64,000 nt of DNA, taken from Jaapia argillacea MUCL 33604. Its lineage: Eukaryota > Basidiomycota > Agaricomycetes > Jaapiales > Jaapiaceae. Below the pieces are notes generated by a model. That model saw only the letters and a list, made by a program, of their open reading frames with translations, was not told the DNA's origin and did not search any database. The position numbers were made by a program, and so were the translations under genes. This document shows positions 22,947 through 36,233 of this stretch, piece after piece; within the stretch, counting starts at the first letter, position 1, and each line of letters begins with the position of its first letter. The stretch is from assembly GCA_000697665.1 (NCBI GenBank), contig KL197762.1:89281-153280 (forward strand), written 5' to 3'.

Positions 22947-24914
22947 ATGAAGTCGCCGTCGTATAAGTACTTTGAGTCCGAGCTGCCTCCTTACAAAACA
23001 TTCTCATCACCTCGAACTTACGTCGAACTCATGCTGAGACCCGATGACATCGATCCCTCGAATTGGCTCTGTGATTTGCCCACCGAGGTCATCTTGGGTA
23101 TCCTGGGCTTTCTCTCGTTGAACGATCTCTTGAGTATTCGCTCAGTAAGCACGCCGCTGAACACTTCTGGGCCACTGAACTTAAGGGAAGCTAATCTTTG
23201 TACCAACTCTTCAGGTGTCAAAATGCCTGCATATGATATCTGAAGACTTGGCGACTTGGCAAAGGCTCCTCTCACGACTACTCACCCTCTCTCCCACTCA
23301 ATCCACGATTCCTCTCACACTCGGCTCTCTCCCAGTGACAGTTTCCGATGTTCGTCGCCAATGCCTTACCTCCACTCACCTTGAGGCGGAGTGGGATCAA
23401 GACAACATCGTTCCCAAACGTCTTCAATTCGTACCATGCACCCCTCATTTGAGGAGTGTTTTAATTCTGCCAGGAGGTGGGTGGCTGGTTTTGATGTCCA
23501 TTAGCTTGAGTGGGAACGTCTGGTTGCACCTGGAGAGGATGAACCGTCGAGATACTCAGGTAACCGGACGGGGTGCTCGTCAGAGCATGGAGAATGGAAA
23601 GGGGATCTCTTCAGGCCAGGGTATAGAGCGTGTCTGCGCTGTGATGATGGATATACGTGCAGACGCCTACGAGACGTTCAGGGGAAGTTGTTTACATCTC
23701 ACGCCTGACAACGAAGTGATTCTTGTTTATCTATTTTCAAGCTGGTGAGTTGGCGTCATCAGGTGCAACTATTTATTCTTTTGAAGAACCATTGCTGATG
23801 GTGGGCTTTACCACTGAATTTAGTATTATCATATATACGGTCGGCGTCCACGAGGAACTTGCAATCCAATTTGTTATGAAAGCGCTGTGTCCTCATCCGA
23901 AGGCTCGAGTGACTATTGGAGGCAACATCCTGGGATTTCACTGGATCGACCCTAATCGAGACCACTTCCTCCGTTTTCAGCGCATTGAGAAGGGGACAGT
24001 CTCTTCAGCAGGAAGGCCTCCGTCAGTTACCGTGTGTCTTGGGGACACATCTCCTGATGATTTCGTGAGTAACTGCTCTCTGACTGGCACATCACCGGAA
24101 TGATTTATCCGAACCCGCGATGCGGTGGAAGTCACCGGACCAGCGAGCGGTCAACGCTGAAGTACATCTATTGTCGTCAGACCGCGTCATGGTCTCATCG
24201 TCAGAGTGGATATCGATATATGACATTTCCTTCTCAACACTTGGCACGACGGAGACCACTGGCAGTACTCCCTTGGAAATCCCGACAGTGTTGCCAATAT
24301 CAGCGTTCCCCATACCGCGGCCTTCTCCCTATTTTCCCCTGCGCGAAAATCATAGCACGATCACTTCGGTAATCTGGCCCTCTCCCCGAGGGTTCTCTCC
24401 ATCCTTATCCGGCCCTCTGCACTTATTCCTGGCAAGTCATGGGATGGGAGTCCTTCGCCCTGTCCAACTGTCGACGGATCTAAATACAGTTGACGAAGTG
24501 GAAACATGGGAAGTTCTCAGTTGTCGTGGGGTTCTGAACGGAGAAGGAAGTTGTGGAGTGAAATTGGGTACGAGGAAGGCAATGTGGGCTAGTTATGCGT
24601 CCAGAGACGGGATGGTTGTAAACACTTGCAACCTTCCTCGAAATCTCTGTCCGACACCTGACCTCCTACCGACTCCACCCCCTACGCCACCTACTGGGAC
24701 GACTGCTCCGATCACTGTGGTCGATGGGACCACGGCTCTTACCCGAAAGATAGCTCGGAGAATCAGAACAGGATCGTTCGGGCTTGTCGGAGGTGAGAGC
24801 CTGAGCGTTGCAGATGCGAGTTTCGACGAATGGAGTGGGAGGGTGGCCTTGTTGGTTGACGAGGTCTGGCCGCCACAGGGAAGGATGTACGTTGTCATTG
24901 TGGATGTCATCTGA
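22947..24914 (+). CDS. F-box protein
   Basis: Start taken at 22947 (MKSPSYKYF); an upstream ATG at 22914 is also in frame. The F-box lies at about residues 34-68 (LPTEVILGILGFLSLNDLLSIRSVS), interrupted by an intron at 23145-23214. Later introns run roughly 23561-23620, 23671-23728 and 24065-24141; the last is phase-clean (DDF joined to RAVNAEVHLL), the middle two less certain. The remaining ~500 residues look like the beta-rich C-terminal half of basidiomycete F-box proteins, without recognisable WD or LRR repeats. It should link Skp1-Cul1 to an unknown substrate. Stop TGA at 24914. Confidence 0.7.
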
Positions 24915-27900
24915 GTCGCCCAAGCTTGGTTTCCTCGCACTCCTGTGATGTATAGCTGCAGACTACAATAGTGTATTAGTCGGTCGAACCGACTGTCTCG
25001 GTTTTGTGATGATGAGTTCATGTCGCAGGTCGACGCTACGAAGACAGGCAATAGCAGGTGGGAAGAAAAGGCGTGTACTACACGTTTTAACAAGCATATC
25101 CAACTCTGGCTTCTCGTCTCAGTTCTATTATTCAGGAATCAGTTCCGGGGAGGGTTATTAGGGGAATGTCCGTTAATTTTGTTCCGGCGAGTCGTTGTGT
25201 GGCCGTTGATCGTTATGGCACATGTAGCACGGCGGGAGTCTCGGAGAGGCCAAACAACCATCCATTTCATGTCAAACGAGTCGTTCGTCCAACCCACGAA
25301 ACTCATTTCACGGAATGAATGTCGGATAAAAATTCCGCGAAGCTTGTCGTATCTGGCGAGGGGGAGAATGTGTGTAGCTTTGGTACAAGACTCCGCCATT
25401 AACATTAGAGGGATAGTAAGGGATGAAGGTCTGGGTGCATAAGGAAGCTAGGTCGTTTGAAGAGTTATGCATTTATGAGTGCCGTAAGATACTGATGGGT
25501 AAGGCATTGCAGGGTACCGAAGTGAGATTTAAAAGGTAATCGAACTCCCAAATCCAAGTGAATCGGTATCCAGCAAGATCTCGGTTATTGTTGGTTGACA
25601 GTGGCTGTGCACGGGCAGATATCCCGCGAAGCTCGCGAGAGGCAGGCACGGGGAGTTGGCGACGAAGGTTCTGTTGGACGGTACTTCTGCAGCAGTTGAT
25701 GGAGCAATTGATGGTGAGTAAAGTATGGCAAGGCAACCTTCCGATGGATGGCCTACAGTGCTGGAAGGACCACCTGGAAACGATCCGGGATCTCGGGTGA
25801 TTTGGTGGGACAGTGCTGTCAGAACGATATGATTGACCAGTCCAACATTCGACAGGCTGCGCAAATGCGAATGGAATCTGTCAAGGTCCATGTATGGTGG
25901 GAGAGACAGGATCAAGTAAGCGTAGATGGCTTGTGATGAATCTGGGGTGGTAATGTTGCTTCGGCATACCCATTCCTGAGTGGTAGTTTGTCACGTTCGG
26001 TCAACTGGGGGAGGGGGGGGGAGTCCGGGAAAGCATGAAAGACAACAACTGAGGACGATAAATTGTGAATCAAGGAAAACTGCTCGGGATGGGGCGAGGC
26101 CAGGATTCGGGGATGATTTTCTCTGCCGGGCGAGGGGTCCAACGTCATTCCCATCGTTTATCACCAGGCCAAGCACTATGTGAGGAGTCAGGCGAACTCC
26201 CGGGCGCAATATTGCACGAATGATTCCAAGGACAGACTGACATCTCAAGCCGGCGGCAGGAGTGAGAAATTTAGAGGCGAGGTTGTCCGGCACCCGATGT
26301 CGCGAGAGGGGATTCAATTTTTGATGGATGCAGGGTAAGACTAGGCATTTGACGAGTTAAGAGTTCCATAAGACGTTGGTGCTGATGGGATCATCGTGTC
26401 GAGATGTCGCGTGGATCCGAATCGAGGTTTTGAGATGCCGGAAGAATGAGAAAAACCCATGTTCAATCAGGGAATGATTAACAGGGTTGTGCGGGAGGAG
26501 TTCTCCCGCGAGCCTCGCATGAGATGGAAGCAGAGACGGAGATAGAGCCAGAGTTCTTCGGTACCGTGATGGCGGTTTAATGTAGGGATGGCGAATTATC
26601 CTTGCTCTGCTCCGTTGGTCAGAGTGGGAATAAGGTGTGACATAGTTGTAAGTGGATGGAACCGTAATGGTAGATCGGGAAAAAAATGGTCTTCGGACTT
26701 GAAACGCATTGAAGGGGATGGATCAGCGCATACGAATTGAGGGACGACCTGACCTGGTCGTGCAAGTTACAAGGGATGATGGAGTAAGAGCGCGTTGGAA
26801 TGTAAAGGTAAAATGACCGGCGATGACTGGACCGAAGCTATGCCTGAGTTCTTGTCTGTCAGCAGCGGGCGGCTCGGGGGCGTACGTCCAAGTGGAAGCA
26901 AAAGTCGTTCGGGAGGCGAACTGGGTGAATGGGTATGTGCTGCGGTTGCAGGGCTACACCGGCTTTGAGCGAACCGACATCGGAGTTAGCTTCTCGTAGG
27001 TGGGGACAAAAGTGATTTAAACTTTTTCCGTTTGTCCAGGATTAATGCGATCTTCAATGTGTCAAAAGATCGGGAATTCTTCTTAATGATTGTAAGGGTT
27101 CCGGCGATAACTGAGTGTCAAACTCCGAAGTTATTGGCCACGGTGCCCAGTCGGCTTCTTCCTGATAATGTGGGTCGACCCAAGGGCGAATTTGAGTTAC
27201 TCGATTCGCCAGTCAGGGGTGAGAAAGGTGCGGGGTTACGACTTGCAATTGCGACACATCGACTTTGACGAGCCAACTCCTCCCAGACCTTCTCCCGCAG
27301 TCGGGATACTGTCAATGATTTTTGAGCCCCAGGACAGAGTGAATTTCGATCCGAAGCTTAAAGGTGATATGCCGCAGTTAAGGACCCGGTGTGGTGGTGT
27401 GTCCGTCTGGTTTATCGGGATCAGAGTGATTAACGAATAGGCAAAGTGATGCAGTGGATCATCACTACGACGGACAAATTATTGAACGCCGCAGAAAGCC
27501 GGGCTGTAAATTGAATGCAGGGCCACGTCTCACTGTGAAATGTTGTGCGTTGTTCGTTCGAGCGGTGGATCGGATGTAGCCAGAGGCAAGGCTGCGGAAT
27601 CAAGATCGGATGATCAGATTTAGGGCCGCCTAGCGGTGCGTTTCCGCTGGTGGAGTAGTGAAAGTCAAGGATGAAGAATTTGATGAAGTCTCCGGGTGCT
27701 AAGTGAACAGTTTCCTTGTGGGGAGGAATGGTTCCGATAGAGTAAGATAGGAGTGGCTGTGTTTGTTTCCTTGGGTTGCAAAGTGGAGAGGATTACCGAT
27801 GATCGCGGGTTGTGTAATTTTCTAGAATCGTGAAAAAGGGATGCTTCGTCGAGGTCAGATAGAGTTCGCGAGCCACTTGATTAAATCGCGGTTGCAGTGT

Positions 27901-29911
27901 CCAAGTCAACGAAAGGGATGGTATATCCTATCATGATTGCTATGACAGGTGTATGGAATGGAATGGGTATTCAACATTCGATCCGGCAAAGAGAGACAGG
28001 ATTATTCCTTGTCAACAAAAATTGGAGGGCTTGTGCTGAAGCTTGACGAATCAGGTGAACGGTTCCGCCCCTACCAGCGTCTCGAACTTGATGCCTGAGC
28101 CTTACCAACAGGATAGAAGGCGGATGGGCCGCATCGACCGGTCGGATCAATCAGGTGTGTCCGTTAACCGCGTCATTTAATGGGTCTGCCGGGGCGTCGA
28201 CTTCGAGTGAGAGCCCAAACTTCAGATTGACGCGTTCCGACAAGAAAGAAGGTGGGGGACCCGCATCAGCCGGCGGTCCTCGACACGGCGACGAATCTTG
28301 TGCCCCATAAACCGCGTCATGACCTTGATTAAAGCAACGGCTCCAGTCAGCATTCGTTCATTGACCGATGGCATCCCTCATACCAAGCCAATTTGACGGA
28401 AAGTAGAGTAGTAAGAAAAAACGCACATCTTTTCTTTCACATTTTTCTTACATGTTCTGCCATGGATTGACGGGAATCGAACAGAGTTGTTCTGATTGTT
28501 GGTGGTCTCACCAAGTTGTCTGAGTCAGGGAACCGGCCCCGCTTCGTATGAAGCCGGTAAGGATGACTGGGTATATGCTCAGTATGACCAAGGATAGCAC
28601 AGGACTTGGACAGAGAGAGGATAACAATGCAATTGGCGGTGTAAGAAATCGTGTAGTTAGGCTCGGTATGTAAGGGGAGGCGATGTCGCCGCTATCGGAA
28701 GTGAACGTGCACCGATAATGATCGACGCGGAGGCAGTTACAACGTGTAATCAGGTTTAAACGGAGCTTGAATATGGAAGGGACCCCGAGAGCTGCCGAGT
28801 GATGTAACGGCACGTGTCAATAGTCACATCGCGCTTGATGCCAGCGACGATGTTAAGCGCTTTCCCTTAGCGACCAGCCGTGAGTCTCTGACGAGGACGG
28901 TATCACTTTCTCTGCTTTTTCCTGTTGGACTGAGCTGATAGAGGGCGTATTAGAGGCTGATTTATCATCCTCCATACCAGCATGTCGCAACCGCGAAGCC
29001 CGGGGTGTTGTGTGCTTCAGCCTCCAACAATACCTGAAGTTCGTCCGAGTGGTGAGACGGCTGAGCTTCTCGTGCCATGACAGACGCAAGGTAAGCGCCC
29101 AATCATGATTTTTCCTTGCAAATCTATCTCACTGCAATTTCCCGTTTGCCTGACACAACCTCCCTCGCAGGTCCCCACCCAACAACCAATCTATCATAAA
29201 CTTTGCGAATTCCGATGTTCTTCTTGCGTGGTTCCGTAATCCACTCTTGAGAAGTGGAAGCATGATTCTCTCAGCGTCGTCGTGTGTGTGGAACATGATC
29301 GGCATTCCGTTATTCGCCTCATGTGCAGAGTCACAATCACAGTTTTATGGTAAGTTTGGAACCTCTCAGATTGATTATATGCGCCGCTAACAACAACATT
29401 GTGTCATGCTCCAATTGATCTTCCTCGCTACCTCGGGTCGTCAAGAAGAGTGGTGGATCACTTGATTGCTCCCATGCGATGAGGTATACCGACCTTAGCA
29501 TATAACTTGAAGGGTCAAGAACCTGAGGACGACCACGTCGATATCGTCTACCCAGCTGGCCTTTCGGGTGAGTTTCCTCCTTCGCAATCTATCACTCATC
29601 CAAGCTGACCCATCTTAGTATTTTGAACCAACGGTATCCGGGGTCCCGCTTCACGTGGTCACTTTTATCTACCATCGACCGTGTCAGCCAGGCCGAATCT
29701 TTTCTGAACCTTTCCCAGCCTTTACCTCGAGGTGAGTAAATCTCCACCTTTTCTCCTTAACAACGTGCTCACGACATCGAAACACAGCTTTAGGTTTCCA
29801 GCCACTGAGCGAACCCCACTCGTGCAGTCATAACCTCGTAAACTCCCGATTACTTTGAGACCTTGCTATTTGAGGCTGTGGCACCTGCCTACCTGGCTTT
29901 GTACAGCTTAG
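24915..29911. other. 5-kb region without recognisable genes, upstream of the PriB-like factor
   Basis: Open frames are short on both strands and none joins into a protein I recognise. CpG is normal, so this is not deaminated repeat DNA. From about 29,085 onward, GT...AG pairs resemble small introns (GTAAGC after 29,089 to CAG at 29,170; later GTAAGT, GTGAGT and GTGAGT donors near 29,350, 29,569 and 29,732), suggesting a multiply spliced 5' leader for the gene at 29912. The rest could be long promoter, a noncoding transcript, or both. No tRNA, rRNA or transposon was found. Confidence 0.5.
28125..28325. repeat. Imperfect tandem block with repeated TGACGCG motifs
   Basis: Two related stretches, about 28130-28180 and 28258-28325, share CCGCATC(G/A)(A/G)CCGG and end with ACCGCGTCAT. 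The heptamer TGACGCG or its complement occurs at 28169-28175, 28228-28234 and 28313-28319. TGACG is the core of CRE/ATF-type sites, so a bZIP-bound element is possible. Confidence 0.4.
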
Positions 29912-32900
29912 ATGGCCGATTCGCCGAATTCGAGTTCTTCCTCGAATCCCGACCCACAAAAGTCGCGAACTGTCTTTGAGTCTGTCCATACAGCCCCCGT
30001 CCAAGACTATAATATCACTTCCGTCCCTCCATCTGACTCTCCTCTCCGTCCTCATCATAATCCCCACCACCTCTCATCCTCAAACGCAGTCCTGAGTGGT
30101 ATCCCGCATAATCGGCCGCTTCTCGGATTAGATTCGTGTTTAGGATCACCATCACGACTTTCCACATCCGGCCAACTTTCTCATTCTCTTCATCCCATCT
30201 CGAGTGGTGGCTGGCAACTCCCTAGCGCTCAGGAAGTTAACGTTCCTGTTCCTGGCGTCCCTGCGCAACATCATCAGCATCATCAACATCGTGACCGATT
30301 ATTACGTCCACCGATTTCCTATCCTGACTTTTCATCTGCGCCCACAACCACGCTAGCTTTACCACCCCAATCCTCTTCAGTAATGATACCACCTCCGTCG
30401 TTTTACGATCACAACCAACACGATCAGCCCCTTGCCCAACCTGTGGAATACGATTGGATGCAATATCAACAGCAGATGGGGTACGGGACTGGCGTTGGTG
30501 TTAGTGGAGTCGGAAGCGAAGAGCAGCAGGGAGCGTTCCACGAGGTAGACACCGAGATGCTTCCTCCTCATCCACCATCCCTTTCTCATCATGCACAGAA
30601 TATACCTTCACAGCCGCCGCCGCCCATGCAGTTCCAAGCCCAAACGACATATCATCCGGCTTCGCATTACGTACCGGAGTTTGAAAGCGCTGGCGGACCA
30701 TCGATCCAGCTGCAGCAGCCGTCGATCAGGCAGCAGCAACAGCAGGCTGGTCAGCCATCGCCGATCCAACAGCAGATCCCGTACATATCGGACCAAAGAC
30801 GTGTTCGGAGACAAAATCCGCATTCCCATGCACATACCAGGCACGCTCAAGTCGGAGATCCATCTTCCTCGATTCCTTCGACTTCTTCGAGTACCTTGAT
30901 AGGTGCTATCGCTTATCCCCAACCCACACACCACACCCACTCTCATCGCGCCCACCAGCAACCTCAAGTTCAACCGCAAAGTCAGTTCCAGACCACCCCT
31001 TCACCGGGTGACCATAGTACGAGCATGTATTACAACCTTCCGTACACGTATGCTCCGTCAAGCGCTGGCGGGAGTACAGGCATGGCCACGACGGCGATGT
31101 CGCAAGATGGAGCTTTCCCGACTACGCCCAGCGTTTCGGTTTATAGCAACACCCCACAATCCGAAACTGCCACTTTACCTTCGCAAAACCAGCACAGTTC
31201 GACAAACTCGTCGCTTTCACCTCCATCCTCACACTGGCGAGAAGCAGAATCGACAACCCAGACCCAACAAGCCACTTCAGCTGCTCACCAACCACGCCCC
31301 TCACAAATGCACACTCACCGCCCAGTCCCATCAGGTACCTCAGCATCTACAGTCCGCGCACCTGCGCCAACCTCCACCCGAGGTGCCAAAAGACCAGGTG
31401 CCCCTCTGCGTGGTGGCGGAGCTGCAGCGAAGAGAGGGACGAAACGCCCGCGACATTCGGGCCGTGGAGGAGGGGGAGGAGATGGATATGAAACCGCCAG
31501 TTCCAGTGACGACGAGCAGGGAGGTGGGGGTGGAAGTCCGGGGGTGAATAATGGGGGAAATGGGAGATTGTGAGTGGTTTCTTCGCTTCTTTTCGTTCTT
31601 CTCCTTTGTTTGGGTTTGGTGGGTTTGGTCCGAGATGCTTATAACTCCGCATCTCGTCCTCTTGCGGTTGTTCGTGGATGATCTGCATTTTTGGTGGTTC
31701 CTTGGTCGGTTTCGCGTCCGCGGGGTTTTTGGATCTGCTTGCTTCTGGCCTTTCGGGCTAGTTTCCGAGGGGAAGGCGATTCAAGCTCTCGCGAGGAAGG
31801 CTATCTTGCCTTGCATTCCAAGGTTTATTACCCTGCGTGGGCGATTCATTGCGAAACCTTGAAATGGGGCCTATGTGAATCACCCTCACCCCCAATCTCA
31901 CCTCTGAATTTCGGGGTTTCTTATCCCTTTTTCACTCCGCGCTCTTCGGGATGTGAACTTGTGGTCCCGCAATGAGGACCACACGCTTGCTCTTCGTTCC
32001 ATTCAGTAGTTTTTTTTTCGCTGACGTCGATGTTCATGCGACGTCGACGTGGTGCGTACTCCTTCTAACCCGGCTCATTCGTACGCCTGCTTTCTCATTT
32101 GGTGATGTTCCGTGCTTTCTTTGCTTTCTTGCTATAACGCCGGAGGATAACAAATTCTTCCTCCTACCAATCGGGCATATCGGGACATGCTGCGCCCGCT
32201 CCAGATGATGCAAGGGCGCAAAATTGTCAGATTGTCGAGGTCTGCGCTCTCAGGCTGCATTGCCTTGGAGTGGGATCGATATTTGCGGCTTCCCTTCTTT
32301 TTTTGACGCGACGCCGCGCCTTCGGAGTGGCAGACATTTTGGGGGCCAGGTGCCATCACCATCCCCGTCTGAGGCCCAATTTCGCTTGGGTTGCACTGCC
32401 ACTCCGTCAGATGAGCGGCAGTTCGCAACCTCCGACCTGCCCCCCTTCCTTCTTCGTTCCCGCATCTTCTCCATGTCTATCTTCGATATTGATCTGGATC
32501 TGATCGCTGATTCGCTGCCATGATGCAAATCTACACAGGCCCGGAGCGTGTACTTACTGCAAGAAGCTCAAGGTACGTTAACTCGACTTGTAACATTGCA
32601 ACGAGGCACACTCACATGATCTCTATCTCTGTTTATCACTTTCCCTCCGTATGTTTGCGTACACCTCGCCCCCTTCCGGTGTTTTGCGTCACCGTCACCC
32701 TGTCCATTTTGCTCATCAACTTGCCTTGGTGCCACCAATTTTCGTTTCCCCGGACTCGGACTCGCGCGCTCGCCTCATGACCTTGCTACCCCTGCGGATA
32801 TCTTTGGTTAGATGAGATGCGAGTTCCCGAAATCGGGCAATGACAACGTGTGCAAGAGATGCAAAGCCCAGGGACACGTCTGTGTGGTGGAAGGTAGGAA

Positions 32901-35900
32901 GCCGAGGACAGCCCCTAAGTGAGCCTTTCAATCCTTCTGCCTTCGGCCGGTCTCTACTTTAAAGTCTGGTTGCTTCTGTGATTGTTCGGCGCTCTCGCCA
33001 GATTTCACCATGCGTTCCTCACCTCCATCTCCGCTATCTTCTTCATGGTGCTCGTCGCCATTCTTCTCTTCCTCCTCCTCCTCCTCCTCCTCCTCCTCCT
33101 CCTCCTCCTCATCGTCGTCGGACGAAGCTGACGATGACTTTGTTGCGGTTCCCCGCCCTGCCAGCAAACGAGAATATCTTCTTGCTCAGATCAAACAAAA
33201 GGATGTTATCATTGATTCACTGCTCAAGCAGGTATGTGTCATTTTCATTAAGCGCCTTCCTACCTGCCCTTATGAGCTACTTGTCAGATTCACAACCCTT
33301 ATCTGGCGACGCCCCTGTCAATCGCCTCTTACCGCATGGCTACTTCGCCGTCAGATAAGAACAATCAAGATGTGATAGCTTGGCTGGATCGTATGCAGGC
33401 TTCGGTCCGAACGCGACCAAGCGCTCCCAACCCTGCAGCCTATAAACCGAGGCAGCAAGATGAGCAACGAGATTCCGAGTCGGAGGAGCACGAACCCGAG
33501 AAGGACGGAGGAGACGATGACGTCGACGGAGAGGACGAAGTTGGGCCTACACTTCCGGATGCAGCTGTTCCGATTGGTTTGTTCGCCAACCTCAGCTTGG
33601 ATAACAACGCCTCTCAAGCGAAGGGCAAGGGTAAGGGTAAGGCTCAACAACGACCACGACGAAATGATAGCTTGGATGATGAGAACGATGTGGTGAGTTG
33701 TTTGTCGTTCACTGATTTGGGCATCAATTTGATATTACGACCTGCAGGGCGTTGCAAGCGCTGGTTATTTCCTGCCTGGACCTGCAAGTGACCTCAACAT
33801 TCGTGCGAAACTCATCGAGCAACACAGTCCACCAGAGATTTTGGTGCATGGCCTTGTCACCCCCGTCGACGTTGAAAAGCTTTTCGACATGTACGTTACT
33901 CTGTTCCTGTTCAACGACTAATTCTCACTTGTCGAGCACAGTTTTTATGCAAAGATCAACGTGTGTTACACTGATTAAGACCCTCCCATCCTTCCCTGAC
34001 ACTTTTATCCTACAGCCCTTCGTTTCTCTGTTGGATCGTACCCTTCATACCCCTGCCACGACGTTCACCCGCTGTCCGTTCCTCTTCACCGTCAGTGCGT
34101 ACATTTCGAGTCTTCTGCTACGTATTCTCCCAACTCATCTCTCGTCACCATAGTATGCGCAATTTCATCTCGTTTCTATCCGGAGAAGTCAGAGATCTAT
34201 GCGATTGCCATGCATTTCGCTAAGAGTGAGGCTGCAAACGCGCTAATTAATGGATGGAAGTCAGTCGAGCTATGCCAAGCTTACCTCCTGATGAGCTACT
34301 ATTCGGTACCTGCGAAGAGATGGGAGGAAGATAGGAGCTGGTTGTACACTGGGCTCGCTATAAGGTTGATTCCCGACAAATTCGGAAGCGAGTTGCAGGC
34401 TCATATGTCCTTTAGGCTCGCTACAGATCTCAGCTTGCATCAGCCAATGAGGTCGAAGGCTCAGCCATCTGAGAAACAAGAAAGGGAAATGTTGAACAGG
34501 ACCCGTACTTGGATGATATGTTTCAACTTGGATCGATCCGTCGCCACCCAGTTTGGCAAACCCTCCACTATCAAGGACGACCAGTAGGTCTCCGTACTAT
34601 TTTCGTATCTCCTTCGCCCTAATGATTCTCCTAGCATTACTCGCAATTGTAAGGATTGGTATACGAGGTCGCGGTGCCAGCACAAGGTATGGACAAACCG
34701 GTCCTCGTCATTCCAAATCTAACTTGATCGCAGTACGATATCCATATATGCGCCTACTCCACTCTCCTCCGTCTCGTTCACGAGTTCCATGAAGTCATTT
34801 ATTCTGATCGGGATTCACCATCCGGCTTGAACAAGGTGCGCGTTCTGTAATGGTTATCAAGAGGGTAAGGCCAACAGCATTTCAGAATATCAATTTCCGC
34901 GACGTTACTCTGGAACACGATGCCAAGTTGACCGCTTTTCATCAAGAGTGGTCGGAAAGGTTCACTCGGGACTCCGATCACGAAGGTTCGTTGTCGTCGC
35001 ACCTCGAACGGTTAAGTCTGTACTAATCAGAGTCTCCAGATCTTGCCTGCGAGCTCCGAGTGGCGCTCCTTCCATTGTATGTCGTCTCTCTCCCCTTATC
35101 GGCGTTCCTGTCTTAACTCATATGAATCCTCAGTCTCGTCAATTATTCTCGTCTCGTGATGTACTCCTTTGGGTTCCAGCAAGCGTTTGAGAGGGGATTT
35201 GAGAATGCTGATGAATTATTCTTCACGAAGGTCCGCCGTGCTTATCGTCTCAGGTCCCCTCTATGAATGAAACTGACCTGTCTGTAGTGCTTGAATTCTG
35301 CAAAAGCTGTTGTGAAGGTTATGATCGAAAATCTCGCGCCAACAGGTTACATGCGATACTCGCCCGATGGTGGGTTTCTATGAAGTATGAACGACCTTTT
35401 CACACCATGACACTATCTTACAGGTTACTTCGTCTTTACGGCGTTTGCCTCTGCTTTTCTTCTGAAAGTGAGCCCCTCCTGATTCCCGAGCGTTGACCTC
35501 GCTGACTTTACTACAGCTTCTTCGACCGGAGTTCAACACACTCTTGACGCCTGACGTGAAGACCGAAATATTCGATCTTATTTTACGACTCATCCAGACC
35601 CTGAGCTCGTCTGAGATCGCCATTGACGATCGACACACGCCCAAACTCTACGCTCGCTTCCTCAACGGACTACTGTCGAGACACCGACAAGATGGAGCCA
35701 CCAGTGGGCGTTTGCACACACATAACCCCCCGAATGCCCATCCTGGTCAAGGTGGGACTTCAGCAGGGTTCACCATTCCCCCGGGATCCACGTCGTCAAG
35801 TCAAGTTTTCTCTATCGCACCACCCCAAACTGGTTATCAGGACAGAGGCCATACTCGACCGCAGGGTCCAGTGTCCAGTCCAATCTACGAACAAGAGACG

Positions 35901-36233
35901 ACTTACACGCCAGCGACGGGACCAATCACTTTGGGCGGGTTATCGGACGGTGGCATGGGTTTAGGCGGATCTAGTGGATATGACGATGAGCTCCTTGCCA
36001 CTATCCAGTCCCTTAGAAACCCCGCTTGGTGGGACAATATGATGATGCCAGGGTATTTAAACCGCCATGTCGTCCTTGCTTGCTAATATAACACTCTCCC
36101 ATTACCTTGGACCAGGTTCTCATGGTCGGACGACAACTCCCAAATGGCCACTGGGATGGAACATTACGGGAGTAACCTCCCACTAATGAACGGCTTTCCA
36201 AGCTTGAGCATGGCACAAGTCCAGATGGGATAA
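29912..36233 (+). CDS. priB: PriB-like Zn(II)2Cys6 transcription factor
   Basis: About 18 exons, roughly 1,350 residues. Checked exons: 29912-31569, 32539-32572, 32812-32918, 33165-33231, 33288-33692, 33748-33890, 33942-33960, 34016-34094, 34154-34364 and 34416-34583; the last ends at 36233. Exon 1 (552 codons) is a His/Gln/Ser/Pro-rich region. The zinc cluster is Cx2Cx6Cx10Cx2Cx6C at about 557-588, spread over exons 2-3, followed by a KREYLLAQIKQKD coiled-coil linker. The middle is a fungal-specific transcription factor domain with blocks IEQHSPPEILVHGLVTP, PFVSLLD and TWMICFNLDRS, which I recognise from Lentinula edodes PriB, a zinc-cluster protein from fruit-body primordia. The tail is Gly/Pro/Thr-rich. 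A nuclear, developmental role is inferred from PriB. Confidence 0.85.
31570..32538 (+). other. Unusually long first intron (969 nt) of the PriB-like gene
   Basis: Donor TT|GTGAGT at 31570, acceptor CTACACAG ending 32538. Phase is exact: TT plus G gives Leu, then PGACTYC. Most other introns here are 47-75 nt. No second gene is convincing inside it. It separates the activation-type N-terminal region from the zinc cluster, so an alternative start downstream could make a shorter PriB-like form. Confidence 0.6.
33070..33110 (+). repeat. (TCC)n microsatellite inside an intron
   Basis: About 13-14 TCC units. It lies in the 246-nt intron 32919-33164: donor AA|GTGAGC, acceptor GCCAG|C restores AAC and the family-like PNKREYLL. 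If retained it would encode poly-Ser or poly-Pro depending on frame. Confidence 0.8.

Noticed and set aside
25020-25915. Open frames of 128-140 codons in the gene-free tract
   Set aside because: No family resemblance, no splice continuation and overlapping frames on both strands; compatible with chance in GC-moderate DNA.
33010-33375. Long poly-Ser, poly-Pro (plus) and poly-Glu (minus) open frames
   Set aside because: All are readings of the TCC microsatellite. A 246-nt intron over it restores the expected PNKREYLL linker in exact phase.
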